DNA of 64,000 nt from Micromonospora humi. GTDB taxonomy: Bacteria; Actinomycetota; Actinomycetes; Mycobacteriales; Micromonosporaceae. Location: the NCBI RefSeq assembly GCF_900090105.1, contig NZ_FMDM01000004.1:186001-250000 (forward strand), read 5' to 3'. Numbering within the stretch: position 1 is the first letter of the stretch; each line of letters opens with the position of its first letter. Position numbers and translations under genes: made by a program. The notes below the pieces were generated by a model. That model searched no databases. It was not told the origin of the DNA and saw only the letters and a list, made by a program, of their open reading frames with translations. This document shows, piece after piece, positions 30,448 to 38,693 of the stretch.

Positions 30448-32067
30448 TCAGCGGGCCCGGCCGGGCCACTGCCCCGCCGACGGCGGGTAGGGCGGGTCCA
30501 CCGGGTGGGACGGGGGCGGCCAGTACGGCCAGGGCGCCTGCCACGGCTCGATCAGCCGCGCCGCCCGCCAGCCGAGCACCAGCCCCGGCAGCGTGGCCGG
30601 CAGGGTGAGCAGGACGGCGATCACGGCGTACACCGGTCGGCCGTGGAGCCAGCCGGCGAGTGGCAGCGCGGTCAGCACCAGGGTGAGCGCGGCGGCCAGG
30701 AACACCTCCGCGGTCCACCGGCCGGGCGCCCGCCGCGCCCAGTTCGGAATCAGCGCCAGCATCGTGCCGCCCAGCAGCAGAAAGGCGCACCCGATGGCCG
30801 CCGTCGGCGCGACGAGGTCGTCGGTGGTCCACACCGGCAGCAGCGCCAGCGCGACGAGGAACAGCACCACCGAGAGCGGGAACGACAGCGACAGGCCATA
30901 GCCGGTGGTGTGACCGGCCCGCATCCCCGACACGATCAGCACGAAGGCCGCCAGCGCGAACGCCAGCGTCACGGCCCGCAACGGGTCGTTGTGCCGATCC
31001 ATCGGCGAGATGGCGTCCAGTGGCGGCGGGTTCGCCCCCCACTGCCCGCCGGTGAACCCGATCCGCTGCCACCGCCCGTCCGCGCCCCGCACCGCGAAGC
31101 CGTCCCGGCCGTTGGCGACCAGCACGACGTGCCCCCCGGCGCCGGTGTCCAGCACCGCCAGATCCTGACCGGCGATCCGTTCCCCATGCGGTCCGGCCTC
31201 CTGGTAGCGGGCGTTCAGGAGGGCCCGCTGCTCCTCGGTGACCTGCCAGGACAGGTGCCAGTTCCGGCCGGCGTCGTCGCTGGCCTCCACCCGGATGCGG
31301 CCGGGCGTCAACCGGTAGCAGTGCCGCGGTGAAGCCGTCGAGCAGTCCTCCCGGGCGGGCAGCGCCGGGTCCGCCGACCGGGACGTCAGGAGCGCCACCT
31401 CGCCGGCCGTGGCGTCCCGCCAGGTCAGCCCGGCGTCCTCGCTGATCCGCCACTGCGAGGCGACGGGACGACTCTCGGGCCCCCGGCTGTCCGCGATACC
31501 GGCCACGAGCCGGCCGTCGACCACGGCCGCGTCGACCGCGTCGGGAGAGTGGAGCGCGCTGGTGGCCGCCACCGCGAACGTCGCCGCCGGCAGTAGCACG
31601 AGCAGGCGGACCAGCCGGGCGGAGCGCCGCCCCACCGGGTCGCGCCGGGCCCGATGCCACGCCCAGCCGGCCACCGCGAGCGCCGGTAGGGCGAGCAGGT
31701 CGGTCCGGTCGGCGCGGACCGACGACGGCCCGCTGACCACGCTCCATAGGTCCGAGGCGGCCGTCGCGGCGTACCCGCTCGTCTTGACCACGGCGAACCC
31801 GACGCCGACCGAGCCGAGCGCGACCAGGGCGGCGACAAGGGCCCGCAGCCGGGGCGCGACCAGCGTGACCAGCACGGCCACCAGAGACGGCGCGAGCACC
31901 AGACCGGCGACGTCGCTCAGCTTGCCGGTGACCGGCCCCGGCCACGCCGCCTTGAGCACGTGGTCGTTGAGCAGCAGGACGAGCAGGGCGAGCACGGTCT
32001 CCGGCCGACCCAGCCAGGCCAGCGCCACCTGGGTGCCATCGGGCGCGGTCGCTCGGTGGCGAGTCAT
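30448..32067 (-). CDS. Membrane protein with Asp-box (BNR) repeats
   Basis: 539 residues. The N-terminal third has about five membrane helices (VLALLVLLLNDHVL, VAGLVLAPSLVAVLVTLVA and others). The middle, about 170-350, is extracytoplasmic and contains two Asp-box motifs, SEDAGLTW and SDDAGRNW, typical of sialidase-type beta-propeller blades. The last third has about six helices and a Pro/Trp/Tyr-rich tail. I do not recognise the family. The two Asp-boxes are too few for a complete propeller. CACGAT ends six bases before the ATG, so the mRNA may be leaderless. Confidence 0.65.
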   Translation of the reverse strand: MTRHRATAPDGTQVALAWLGRPETVLALLVLLLNDHVLKAAWPGPVTGKLSDVAGLVLAPSLVAVLVTLVAPRLRALVAALVALGSVGVGFAVVKTSGYAATAASDLWSVVSGPSSVRADRTDLLALPALAVAGWAWHRARRDPVGRRSARLVRLLVLLPAATFAVAATSALHSPDAVDAAVVDGRLVAGIADSRGPESRPVASQWRISEDAGLTWRDATAGEVALLTSRSADPALPAREDCSTASPRHCYRLTPGRIRVEASDDAGRNWHLSWQVTEEQRALLNARYQEAGPHGERIAGQDLAVLDTGAGGHVVLVANGRDGFAVRGADGRWQRIGFTGGQWGANPPPLDAISPMDRHNDPLRAVTLAFALAAFVLIVSGMRAGHTTGYGLSLSFPLSVVLFLVALALLPVWTTDDLVAPTAAIGCAFLLLGGTMLALIPNWARRAPGRWTAEVFLAAALTLVLTALPLAGWLHGRPVYAVIAVLLTLPATLPGLVLGWRAARLIEPWQAPWPYWPPPSHPVDPPYPPSAGQWPGRAR

Positions 32068-32125
32068 CCGTCCATCGTGGGCACCGGCGATCTCGATGCG
32101 GCCACGCCGCGGTGAGGATCCGGCC

Positions 32126-33094
32126 TCAGGTGCCGTCGGAGGAGTGGCCGGGGAAGAGGTGCGCGGTCGGGTCGATGACGACCGCCGCGTTGTTGACAGC
32201 GGTCGCCGCCTCGCCGAAGCCGGTGGCGATCAGGCGCACCTTGCCCGGGTATTCGGTGATGTCGCCGGCCGCGAACACCCGGGGCAGGTTGGTGGCCATC
32301 GCGCTGTCCACCAGGATGTGCCGCCGGTCGAGGTCGAGCCCCCACTCGGCCAGCGGGCCCAGGTCGGCGGTGAAGCCGAGCGCCGCCACGACGGTGTCCA
32401 CCGGCAGCGTCTCCGTGCCGCCGCCGCGTACGGTCAACTCGGCGCCGGTGACGCGCTCCTCGCCGTACAGCCGGCTCACCTCGGCGTTGACCACGACCCG
32501 CACCGGCAGCTCACGGACCCGCTCGACGCTCGCCGCGTGCGCGCGGAAGCGGTCCCGCCGGTGCGCCAGGGTCACCGACCGGGCCAGCGGGGCGAGCGTG
32601 GCCGCCCAGTCGAAGGCCGAGTCACCACCGCCGACGATGAGCACGTGCCGGTCGGTCAGCTCGGTGGGCTGGGGCACGAAGTAGACGATGCCGGCGCCGG
32701 TGAAGCTCTCCGCGACCGGCAGCGGCCGGGGCGTGAAGCTGCCCAGACCGCCGGTCACCACCACCGCGCCGCACGTCAGCTGCTCACCGCCGGCCAGCCC
32801 GAGGACCGGCCGCCCGTCGAGGTAGGACAGCTTCTCCGCGCGTACGCCGAGCAGGTATTCGGGGTGGAACGGCGCGGCCTGGGCGACCAGGTTCGTGACC
32901 AGCTCCCGCCCCTTGACGGCGGGGAAACCGGCGACGTCGAGGATCAGCTTCTCCGGGTACATGGCGGTGACCTGCCCGCCCGGCTCGGGCAGCGCGTCGA
33001 TCACGACCACCGAGAGCCCCCGGAACCCGGCGTAGTAGGCGGCGAAGAGCCCGGCCGGGCCGGCCCCGATCACGGCGACATCGACCTCGCGCAT
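32126..33094 (-). CDS. Ferredoxin--NADP+ reductase, thioredoxin-reductase type
   Basis: 322 residues. The FAD-binding motif GAGPAG is at 10-15 and the NADPH motif VGGGDSAFDWA lies in the middle domain. There is no CxxC redox pair, which separates it from thioredoxin reductase. The end TGFGEAATAVNNA is diagnostic of type 2 ferredoxin-NADP+ reductases (YumC-like). The enzyme moves electrons between NADPH and ferredoxin or flavodoxin and could feed iron-sulfur enzymes such as IspH. It stands alone; no ferredoxin gene is adjacent. Confidence 0.92.
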   Translation of the reverse strand: MREVDVAVIGAGPAGLFAAYYAGFRGLSVVVIDALPEPGGQVTAMYPEKLILDVAGFPAVKGRELVTNLVAQAAPFHPEYLLGVRAEKLSYLDGRPVLGLAGGEQLTCGAVVVTGGLGSFTPRPLPVAESFTGAGIVYFVPQPTELTDRHVLIVGGGDSAFDWAATLAPLARSVTLAHRRDRFRAHAASVERVRELPVRVVVNAEVSRLYGEERVTGAELTVRGGGTETLPVDTVVAALGFTADLGPLAEWGLDLDRRHILVDSAMATNLPRVFAAGDITEYPGKVRLIATGFGEAATAVNNAAVVIDPTAHLFPGHSSDGT

Positions 33095-33201
33095 GGCGTA
33101 CCGTCACTTTCCGCCCGGGATGGATCAACGTGTGCTGATGCCGACGGTAGGCGGACGGGTGGCGGCGGGCAAGCACGTCCCGCCGACGGACGAACGCGTC
33201 G

Positions 33202-33861
33202 TCAGGGGTAGGTGACCGGCGGTGACCCCAGCCGGTCGTGCGCGCCGGTGTCGGAGCGACGGCGGAACAGGATCGCCGCGACCACGCCACCGAGCAGCCC
33301 GAACAGGTGGCCCTGCCAGGAGATCCGCTCGTCGGTGGGGAGGATGCCCAGCAACTGCCAGCCGTAGAGCAGGCCGACGAGCAGCACGACGGCGAAGTTC
33401 CACCAGCTCCGTTCCACCACACCCCGGGTGATCAGGATGCCCAGGTAGCCGAAGATCACCCCGCTCGCGCCGACCACCACCGAGGTCGGCGAACCGGTGA
33501 ACCACACGCCCAGGCCGCTGACCACGATGATCACCGCGGTGGACCAGAGGAAGCGGCGGGTGCCGGCGGCCAGCACGAACGTGCCGAGCAGGATCAGCGG
33601 GATGCTGTTGCTGTAGAGGTGGTTCCAGCCGGCGTGCAGGAACGGCGAGAAGAAGACCCCGTCCAGGCCCTGGATCCGGTGCGGGATGATGCCGGCGGTG
33701 ACGTCGAGGTTGAGGCCCAACCCGACGTCGAGCGCCTCGATGAGGAACAGCACCGGCACGACCGCGCACATCGCGACGAAGGCCCGGCCGAGCGACGCGT
33801 AGAACGCGTCGGTGCCGAACCGGTTGGGGTCTCCGCCGCGGGGGCTGTCCTGCCAGGTCAC
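33202..33861 (-). CDS. Rhomboid family intramembrane serine protease
   Basis: 219 residues from the GTG at 33861. The catalytic dyad is visible: S133 in VVGASGVIFG and H185 in WQGHLFGLLGG. The oxyanion histidine/asparagine segment FLHAGWNHLYSNSIPL is also present. Six hydrophobic helices fit the core rhomboid fold. An upstream GTG at 33927 would add 22 residues that look like noncoding sequence, so I prefer the shorter form, though neither start has a clear ribosome binding site. The substrate is unknown. Confidence 0.88.
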   Translation of the reverse strand: MTWQDSPRGGDPNRFGTDAFYASLGRAFVAMCAVVPVLFLIEALDVGLGLNLDVTAGIIPHRIQGLDGVFFSPFLHAGWNHLYSNSIPLILLGTFVLAAGTRRFLWSTAVIIVVSGLGVWFTGSPTSVVVGASGVIFGYLGILITRGVVERSWWNFAVVLLVGLLYGWQLLGILPTDERISWQGHLFGLLGGVVAAILFRRRSDTGAHDRLGSPPVTYP

Positions 33862-33913
33862 CCACCAAGAGCTATCAGTAAATGCGGCCGACCGCCAGTC
33901 GAGGGCGGAACGA

Positions 33914-33953
33914 CGACGGCGGGACACGCGGTTTCCCGCGCGCCCCGCCGTCG
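33914..33953 (-). terminator. Terminator after transglycosylase gene
   Basis: CGACGGCGGG (33914-33923) pairs with CCCGCCGTCG (33944-33953). It lies ten bases past the stop of the gene ending at 33964 and before the next leftward gene, so it probably ends the transglycosylase transcript. Confidence 0.6.
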
Positions 33954-33963
33954 ATCGGACCGC

Positions 33964-34665
33964 TCAGTACCAGCCCTCGCTCTGCGACTGCTGCCAGGCG
34001 CCGCACGGGGTGTCGTAGCGGCCCTTGATGTAACCGAGGCCCCACTTGATCTGGGTGGCGGCGCTGGTCCGCCAGTCGTCGGCCACCGAGCCCATCTTGC
34101 TGCCCGGCACGGCCTGCGGAATTCCATACGCGCCGGAGCTGCTGTTCGAGGCCTTCACGTTCCAGCCGCTCTCCTTCGTCCAGAGGCGGTCCAGACACGG
34201 GAACTGGTCGATGCCGAAGCCCTTGTCGAGCATGATGGCGCAGCCGACCTTGCGGTTGCCGCTGTATTCCGCGCACGAGGCCGGGATCGGCCCGTCGTAC
34301 GGCTTGGCCTTGGCCTCCGCCGTCGCCTTGGCCTCCGCCTCCGCCGCGTCCCGCTCCTTCTTGCGGTTCGCGGCGGCCGCCTCGGCCGCCTTGGCGCGCT
34401 CGGCGGCCTCCTTCGCCGCCGCCGCGGCACGCAGCTTGGCCTGGTATTCCGCGGCCCGCTGCTTCGACGACTGCAGGCGATGGTCGGCCTGCCGTTCGCG
34501 CTGGTAGGTGTATTCAGCCTGGTCGACCTGGCGGCCGACCTGCGCGGTCAGACCCTGCTCTTGGGTCTGACGATCTTCGCCCAGGTAGAAACCGCCGGCA
34601 ACACCCACGGAGAGCAGTGCGACAGCGGCCGTACGGGCGCCGAACCGGCTCCACAGCCGACTCAC
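33964..34665 (-). CDS. Secreted lytic transglycosylase-like protein
   Basis: 233 residues. An N-terminal signal anchor (AAVALLSVGVAGGFYL) is followed by a long alanine/lysine/glutamate coiled coil (about 50-120). The C-terminal SLT-like domain contains DRLWTKESGWNVKA with E165 as catalytic candidate, then SSSGAYGIPQA and QIKWGLGYIKGRY. This is the actinobacterial form with the aggregation-promoting-factor type C-terminus, which probably cleaves peptidoglycan. The GTG start at 34665 gives the signal sequence. The ribosome binding site and start lie in a hairpin, described separately. Confidence 0.88.
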   Translation of the reverse strand: MSRLWSRFGARTAAVALLSVGVAGGFYLGEDRQTQEQGLTAQVGRQVDQAEYTYQRERQADHRLQSSKQRAAEYQAKLRAAAAAKEAAERAKAAEAAAANRKKERDAAEAEAKATAEAKAKPYDGPIPASCAEYSGNRKVGCAIMLDKGFGIDQFPCLDRLWTKESGWNVKASNSSSGAYGIPQAVPGSKMGSVADDWRTSAATQIKWGLGYIKGRYDTPCGAWQQSQSEGWY

Positions 34666-34680
34666 GAAGTTTCCCTTCGT
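34664..34680 (-). promoter_or_regulatory. Hairpin enclosing the ribosome binding site and start codon
   Basis: On the minus strand ACGAAG, loop GGAAA, CTTCGT form a six-base-pair stem. The Shine-Dalgarno GAAGGG is split between stem and loop, and the first two bases of the GTG start are paired. Folding would hide the start, so translation may depend on the upstream leader or temperature. The regulatory role is inference. Confidence 0.5.
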
Positions 34681-34966
34681 CGGAGGCAGGGACACGACAC
34701 CACGCGTGGCCGGTTTCCGGCCGCGCCCGGGTGCCGCAAGCGCCCCGCCCACCGGTCTCGACCGGCGCACCGGCACTCGTGGCTCCCGCCGTCCGTGGCG
34801 GAGAATGCTCGACGAGTTCCCGGTGCGAATGGGACTCCAGACACTGGAGTTGTCGGTGACGCTCGATGGACACCATCGCGCACGGTGAGGCTGGTGGGAA
34901 ATGGCGGCGGCCAAAAGTGATCTGCGCCACATGTAAAATGTGGACGAAGTGGGACAAAAGGGCCAG
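34666..34966 (-). other. Structured untranslated leader of the transglycosylase gene, 301 bases
   Basis: The space between the phoH-like stop and the transglycosylase start contains several hairpins on the minus strand: ACTCCAG-tgt-CTGGAGT, GGCCGG-aaa-CCGGCC and the start-codon hairpin. An outer inverted repeat CCACAT-gtaaa-ATGTGG lies at 34927-34943. Related cell-wall hydrolase genes often carry a c-di-AMP (ydaO) riboswitch, but I could not find its conserved CCGAA, GGGGUGAA or CUAACCUCG blocks here. Confidence 0.45.
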
Positions 34967-36376
34967 TCAGCCCGGGATGTCCTCCAACAGGTCGGTGACC
35001 ATCGCGGCGATCGGCGATCGCTCCGACCGGCTGAGGGTGACGTGCGCGAAGAGCGGATGCCCCTTCAGCGCCTCGATCACCGCCGTCACGCCGTCGTGTC
35101 GGCCCACCCGGAGGTTGTCGCGTTGTGCCACGTCGTGGGTGAGCACCACCCGCGAGCCCTGGCCGATCCGGGACAGCACGGTGAGCAGGACCCCCCGCTC
35201 CAACGACTGCGCCTCGTCGACGATGACGAACGCGTCGTGCAGACTCCGGCCCCGGATGTGGGTGAGCGGCAGCACCTCCAGCAGGCCGCGCGAGGTGACC
35301 TCCTCCAGCACGTTCTCGTGCACCACCGCGCCCAGCGTGTCGAAGACGGCCTGCGCCCAGGGCGACATCTTCTCCGACTCCGAGCCGGGCAGGTAGCCGA
35401 GTTCCTGGCCACCGACCGCGTAGAGCGGGCGGAAGACGATCACCTTCTTGTGCCGGCGGCGTTCCATCACCGCCTCCAGTCCGGCGCAGAGGGCCAGCGC
35501 GGACTTGCCGGTGCCGGCCCGGCCACCCATCGAGACGATGCCGATCGACTCGTCCAGCAGCAGGTCGAGCGCGATCCGCTGCTCCGCCGAGCGCCCGTGC
35601 AGGCCGAACGCCTCCCGGTCGCCGCGGACCAGCCGCACCGTCTTGTCGGGCAGCACCCGACCGAGCGCCGAACCCCGCGCCGAGTGCAGCACCAGCCCGG
35701 TGTGGCACGGCAGCCCCGCGGCGGCGTCGCAGTCCAACGCGTCGCCCGCGTACAGCCGGCCGATCTCCTCCTCGGTCAGCTCCAGCTCGGCCATCCCGGT
35801 CCAGGTCGGGTCGCTGGCCTGGCCGTGCCGGTACTCGTCCGCGCGCAGGCCGACCGACGCCGCCTTCACCCGCAGCGGCATGTCCTTGCTGACCAGGGTC
35901 ACCTCACGCCCCTCGGCGGCGAGGTTGAGCGCCACCGAGAGGATCCGGGCGTCGTTCGACTCGTTGCGGAAGCCGGGCGGCAGCACGCCGTCGTCGGTGT
36001 GGTTGAGCTCCACCCGCAGCGTGCCGCCCTGCTCGTTGGCGGGCACCGGCCGGTCCAGCCGGCCGTGCCGCACCCGCAGCTCGTCCAGCATGCGCAGCGA
36101 CTGGCGGGCGAACCACCCCAGCTCGGGGTGGTGCCGCTTGCCCTCCAACTCGGAGATGACCACCAGCGGCAGCACGACCTCGTGCTCGGCGAAGCGGTGG
36201 AACGCCGCCGGGTCGGAGAGCAGGACGGAGGTGTCCAACACGAAAGCCGGGCCCGCTGGTCGAGGCTCCTCGGTGGCGGCAGCGGCGGCGGTGCGCCGGC
36301 TGCGGGTGGTCCGACGGGTGGTGGCGGTCGAGGCCGGGGTCTGGTCGGCACCGGCGGGGGTACGGCGAGTGGTCAC
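34967..36376 (-). CDS. PIN-PhoH fusion protein (PhoH2 type)
   Basis: 469 residues. After a basic N-terminal tail, a PIN RNase domain has the acidic set D48 (FVLDTSVLL), E76, D142 and D165. The C-terminal PhoH ATPase domain has Walker A GRAGTGKS (285-292) and Walker [13 protein letters not shown]-PhoH (PhoH2) proteins are RNA helicase/RNases, in mycobacteria linked to an upstream antitoxin-like gene. No such partner is visible here: a 262-base noncoding space precedes it. TAGCGT on the minus strand (36528-36523) is a candidate -10, giving a leader of about 140 bases. The start GTG is at 36376. Confidence 0.93.
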   Translation of the reverse strand: MTTRRTPAGADQTPASTATTRRTTRSRRTAAAAATEEPRPAGPAFVLDTSVLLSDPAAFHRFAEHEVVLPLVVISELEGKRHHPELGWFARQSLRMLDELRVRHGRLDRPVPANEQGGTLRVELNHTDDGVLPPGFRNESNDARILSVALNLAAEGREVTLVSKDMPLRVKAASVGLRADEYRHGQASDPTWTGMAELELTEEEIGRLYAGDALDCDAAAGLPCHTGLVLHSARGSALGRVLPDKTVRLVRGDREAFGLHGRSAEQRIALDLLLDESIGIVSMGGRAGTGKSALALCAGLEAVMERRRHKKVIVFRPLYAVGGQELGYLPGSESEKMSPWAQAVFDTLGAVVHENVLEEVTSRGLLEVLPLTHIRGRSLHDAFVIVDEAQSLERGVLLTVLSRIGQGSRVVLTHDVAQRDNLRVGRHDGVTAVIEALKGHPLFAHVTLSRSERSPIAAMVTDLLEDIPG

Positions 36377-36589
36377 AGGCCTGCTCCGCGGATGGGCACC
36401 CGGCCACCCGAGTTCCGCCTCTTCCGGTGCCCGGCGGACACGGGGTCGGATGCGGGCCCCGTGCGCGAGGTCGCAGGTCCGGGCTGTCCGGCTGGCCCGG
36501 GAAAACCCCGCGCCATGCCTAGACGCTAATCCTCGTGGGCCCGCGCGGCTAGGGGTCCGGGTGGATCACCGATGAACACGGAAGAAAGC

Positions 36590-36624
36590 GGCCGGGATGC
36601 ATGCCCCCTGCGCGCATCCCGGCC
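36590..36624 (-). terminator. Intrinsic terminator after the GYR-repeat membrane gene
   Basis: GGCCGGGATGC (36590-36600) is the exact reverse complement of 36614-36624. On the minus strand the stem is followed by GCTTTCTTCC, a short T-rich tract. It lies 14 bases after the gene ending at 36639. Confidence 0.75.
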
Positions 36625-36638
36625 GGTCAGGAGGGCCG

Positions 36639-37064
36639 TCAGCCGGAACGGCGGACCAGCGTCCCGGCCCTCGGCCCGGCGGCCGCCGCGGTGAACGAGG
36701 ACCCGGTGTACGTGGTGCCCGCGCGGTCGACCGGTCCGCCGCGCCGGGCGGTCGCGGTGACCCGGACCGCCGGGGCGTCGGGCCGGGCGGTGACCGCGGC
36801 CGGCACGGCGGTGCCGCCGAACGGCGTGGTCGCCCGCCCGACCGACGTCACCACGGTCGGGGCGGGAGCGGACAGTGCCGAGGCGATGGCGGCCTGGGCG
36901 TCCCGGCGCCGGCGGTTCCAGGCGCCCCGGTCTCCGTCGAAGTAGCCCTGCCGGTAGCCGAACCGGTAGCCGATCCGATAGCTGAGCTGGCCGTGCAGCC
37001 GGCCGGCGGCATAGCAGGTGGAGCCGAGCACCAGGACGAGGACGACGGCGAGAAAGGGGCTCAC
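36639..37064 (-). CDS. Small single-pass membrane protein with GYR repeats
   Basis: 141 residues from a GTG at 37064. One N-terminal helix (FLAVVLVLVLGSTCYAAG) is followed by the tandem tyrosine/glycine motif YRIGYRFGYRQGYFDG, then a long Ala/Thr/Arg-rich segment without recognisable domain. The start overlaps the stop of the upstream gene by four bases, so the two are coupled. The GYRxGY unit resembles short repeats seen in membrane-attached structural proteins. I do not recognise the function. Confidence 0.6.
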   Translation of the reverse strand: MSPFLAVVLVLVLGSTCYAAGRLHGQLSYRIGYRFGYRQGYFDGDRGAWNRRRRDAQAAIASALSAPAPTVVTSVGRATTPFGGTAVPAAVTARPDAPAVRVTATARRGGPVDRAGTTYTGSSFTAAAAGPRAGTLVRRSG

Positions 37065-37402
37065 CGCTCGTCCGCCCCGGGCAGCGGGTCGACCACCAGC
37101 AGCCGCTCCAGGTCGTCGGTGCCGACCTCCTCGACCAACTCGACGCTGATCCGGCACCCGTCGAGGATCACCTCGGCGACGGACGCCCGACGGATCTCGC
37201 CGCCGGAGTCGTAGACCCGCACGCTCAGTTCCGGACAGCCGAGGTGGGTACGCCAGGCGTCCCACTCCCCGCGGTCACCGACGCTCAGCGAGAGGTAGCG
37301 GCAGCCCCGGGCGAGGTAGAGGCGCCACGGGGCGCTCAACCCGGCGGAGACGCCGTCCGCGATCAGGCCGAACGCCTGGGCGCGGGTCGCGAGTTCGGTC
37401 AC
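37061..37402 (-). CDS. Conserved hypothetical protein
   Basis: 113 residues. It has no signal peptide or membrane helix and contains a compact alpha/beta pattern (AQAFGLIADGVSAGLSAPWRLYL, CRYLSLSVGDRGEWDAWRTHL, CRISVELVEEVGTDDLERLL). I know no named domain. The GTG start has GGAGGGGG upstream. It is coupled to the membrane gene that follows. It is divergent from the XRE regulator, with three CGTGACA motifs between them. Confidence 0.65.
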   Translation of the reverse strand: MTELATRAQAFGLIADGVSAGLSAPWRLYLARGCRYLSLSVGDRGEWDAWRTHLGCPELSVRVYDSGGEIRRASVAEVILDGCRISVELVEEVGTDDLERLLVVDPLPGADER

Positions 37403-37457
37403 GAGACCCCCTCCGCAACCGCGGAGTGACGCATGTGAGCACTCGTCGTCTCAAGCA

Positions 37458-37616
37458 CGTGACACACCGTAAGTTGTCTCATGGACGTGACAGTATCAGC
37501 TTTTCGTGCCGTTGCCGCCGCACTCGTGTCTATCTATTCTGCCCGGGTGAACCCCCTCAGGATCAGCTCTGGATCGTTTACCGGAAAACCCGGATCAGCG
37601 TCACGTCTGCGTGACA
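37458..37616. promoter_or_regulatory. Divergent regulatory region with three CGTGACA motifs
   Basis: CGTGACA occurs at 37458-37464, 37486-37492 and 37610-37616, and the last is the right arm of a perfect inverted repeat GTCACG-tctg-CGTGAC (37600-37615). TACGGT on the minus strand (37471-37466) is a possible -10 for the leftward pair. The XRE regulator encoded at 37667 is the obvious candidate binder. Confidence 0.45.
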
Positions 37617-37666
37617 ACAGCGCGCCGAGTCACCTCGGGAGGACCGACTGGTCGTACCGTCACGGG

Positions 37667-38107
37667 GTGAGTGAGACGGCCAGTGCACGGAAGATCGCCT
37701 TCGCCACGTTCGTCCGCCGCGCGTTGGACGACGCCCGCGCGATGCGGGCCTGGAGCGGCACCGAGGTCTCCCGGCGCACCGGCGTCTCCCGCCAGACCAT
37801 CAACCGCTGGGTACGCGGCGACTGGGCCAGCGACCCCGAGGCCGAGCGGGTGGTCGCGTTCTGTGAAGGGCTCGGGGTCGACCCGACCATCGCGTTCGCG
37901 GCGCTCGGCTGGGACCGGGCGACCGGCCCCCGCGCGGCACCCACCCCGCCGCCGATGGACCCGGACGTCGAGGCGCTGCTGCGTCGCCTGGTCGACCCGA
38001 ACGTCTCCGACGCGGAGAAGTTCCACATTCGAGAAACCATTCGTTACCTCGCATATCGCCCGACTCTTCCGGCGAATGTCCGAAATAGAGGTAAACAAGC
38101 CGGCTAG
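37667..38107 (+). CDS. XRE-like helix-turn-helix regulator
   Basis: 146 residues from a GTG at 37667. The helix-turn-helix is GTEVSRRTGVSRQTINRWVRGDW (about 31-53), followed by EAERVVAFCEGLGVDPTIAFAALGW, a helical arrangement seen in Streptomyces/Micromonospora XRE-family regulators. The C-terminal part contains DPDVEALLRRLVDPNVSDAEK and a basic end. TACCGT (37655-37660) ends six bases before the GTG, a leaderless layout. It probably controls itself and the divergent pair through the CGTGACA motifs. Confidence 0.82.
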   Translation: MSETASARKIAFATFVRRALDDARAMRAWSGTEVSRRTGVSRQTINRWVRGDWASDPEAERVVAFCEGLGVDPTIAFAALGWDRATGPRAAPTPPPMDPDVEALLRRLVDPNVSDAEKFHIRETIRYLAYRPTLPANVRNRGKQAG

Positions 38108-38270
38108 TTCCTCAGATGGCGAAAGAACGGAAGGTCAGTACCGATCGTTTCGCCTCGGGGACGGATCGGACCCGCTAGCGTCCACGTTTGTACTGCTAAG
38201 GGCTCGTCGTCGGCGGGGGGACGGGACACAGCCGAACCCAGCCCTGCGGGACAGAAGGAGGGGTCTGTCC

Positions 38271-38624
38271 ATGACCCTGAAATGGTTGGCAGTCGTGGTC
38301 GCGGTGGTGTCGGTGACATCCTGCGTGACCGGCAACGTGGTGGTCGGCGTGCTGAACGGCGGGCAGCTTCCCCTGGTCGTCAATCTCCTCGCGCTCACCA
38401 CGGCCGGCACAGCGGTGATCCTCGCCGTCGTCGCCGAGTTGCACGACCGACTCAACGACCGGGTCAGCGCGCTCACCGAGTTCCTGGTGGCGCGGCTCAA
38501 CGAGATCGAGGCGCACACCGGCGACCGGAACACCGGCTTCGTGGAGGGCTACCTGCTCAGCCACGGGCAGGAGGCGGCCGTGGTGCCGTTCGGGCGCCGG
38601 GGAAGAGGAGCCGCCGAACGCTGA
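38271..38624 (+). CDS. Small two-helix membrane protein
   Basis: 117 residues. The ATG at 38271 has AAGGAGG nine bases upstream. There are two hydrophobic helices (WLAVVVAVVSVTSCVTGNVVVGVL and LVVNLLALTTAGTAVILAVVAELH). A cytoplasmic amphipathic helix follows (DRLNDRVSALTEFLVARLNEIEAHTGD), ending in a basic tail. No family recognised. It follows the XRE gene on the same strand after 163 bases and may be regulated with it. Confidence 0.65.
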   Translation: MTLKWLAVVVAVVSVTSCVTGNVVVGVLNGGQLPLVVNLLALTTAGTAVILAVVAELHDRLNDRVSALTEFLVARLNEIEAHTGDRNTGFVEGYLLSHGQEAAVVPFGRRGRGAAER

Positions 38625-38693
38625 CCCCTACGTCGCCCCGACGTCACATCTCGGCCACGAATACGCCGCCCGGCGCGGGGTACGCTGTCGCGC

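Noticed and set aside
34666..34966. c-di-AMP (ydaO) riboswitch before the transglycosylase gene
   Set aside because: The gene type fits, but the conserved CCGAA, GGGGUGAA and CUAACCUCG blocks are not visible. Only generic hairpins are supported.
34967..36376. Toxin-antitoxin pair formed by the PIN-PhoH protein
   Set aside because: No small upstream antitoxin gene; the 262 bases before it are noncoding.
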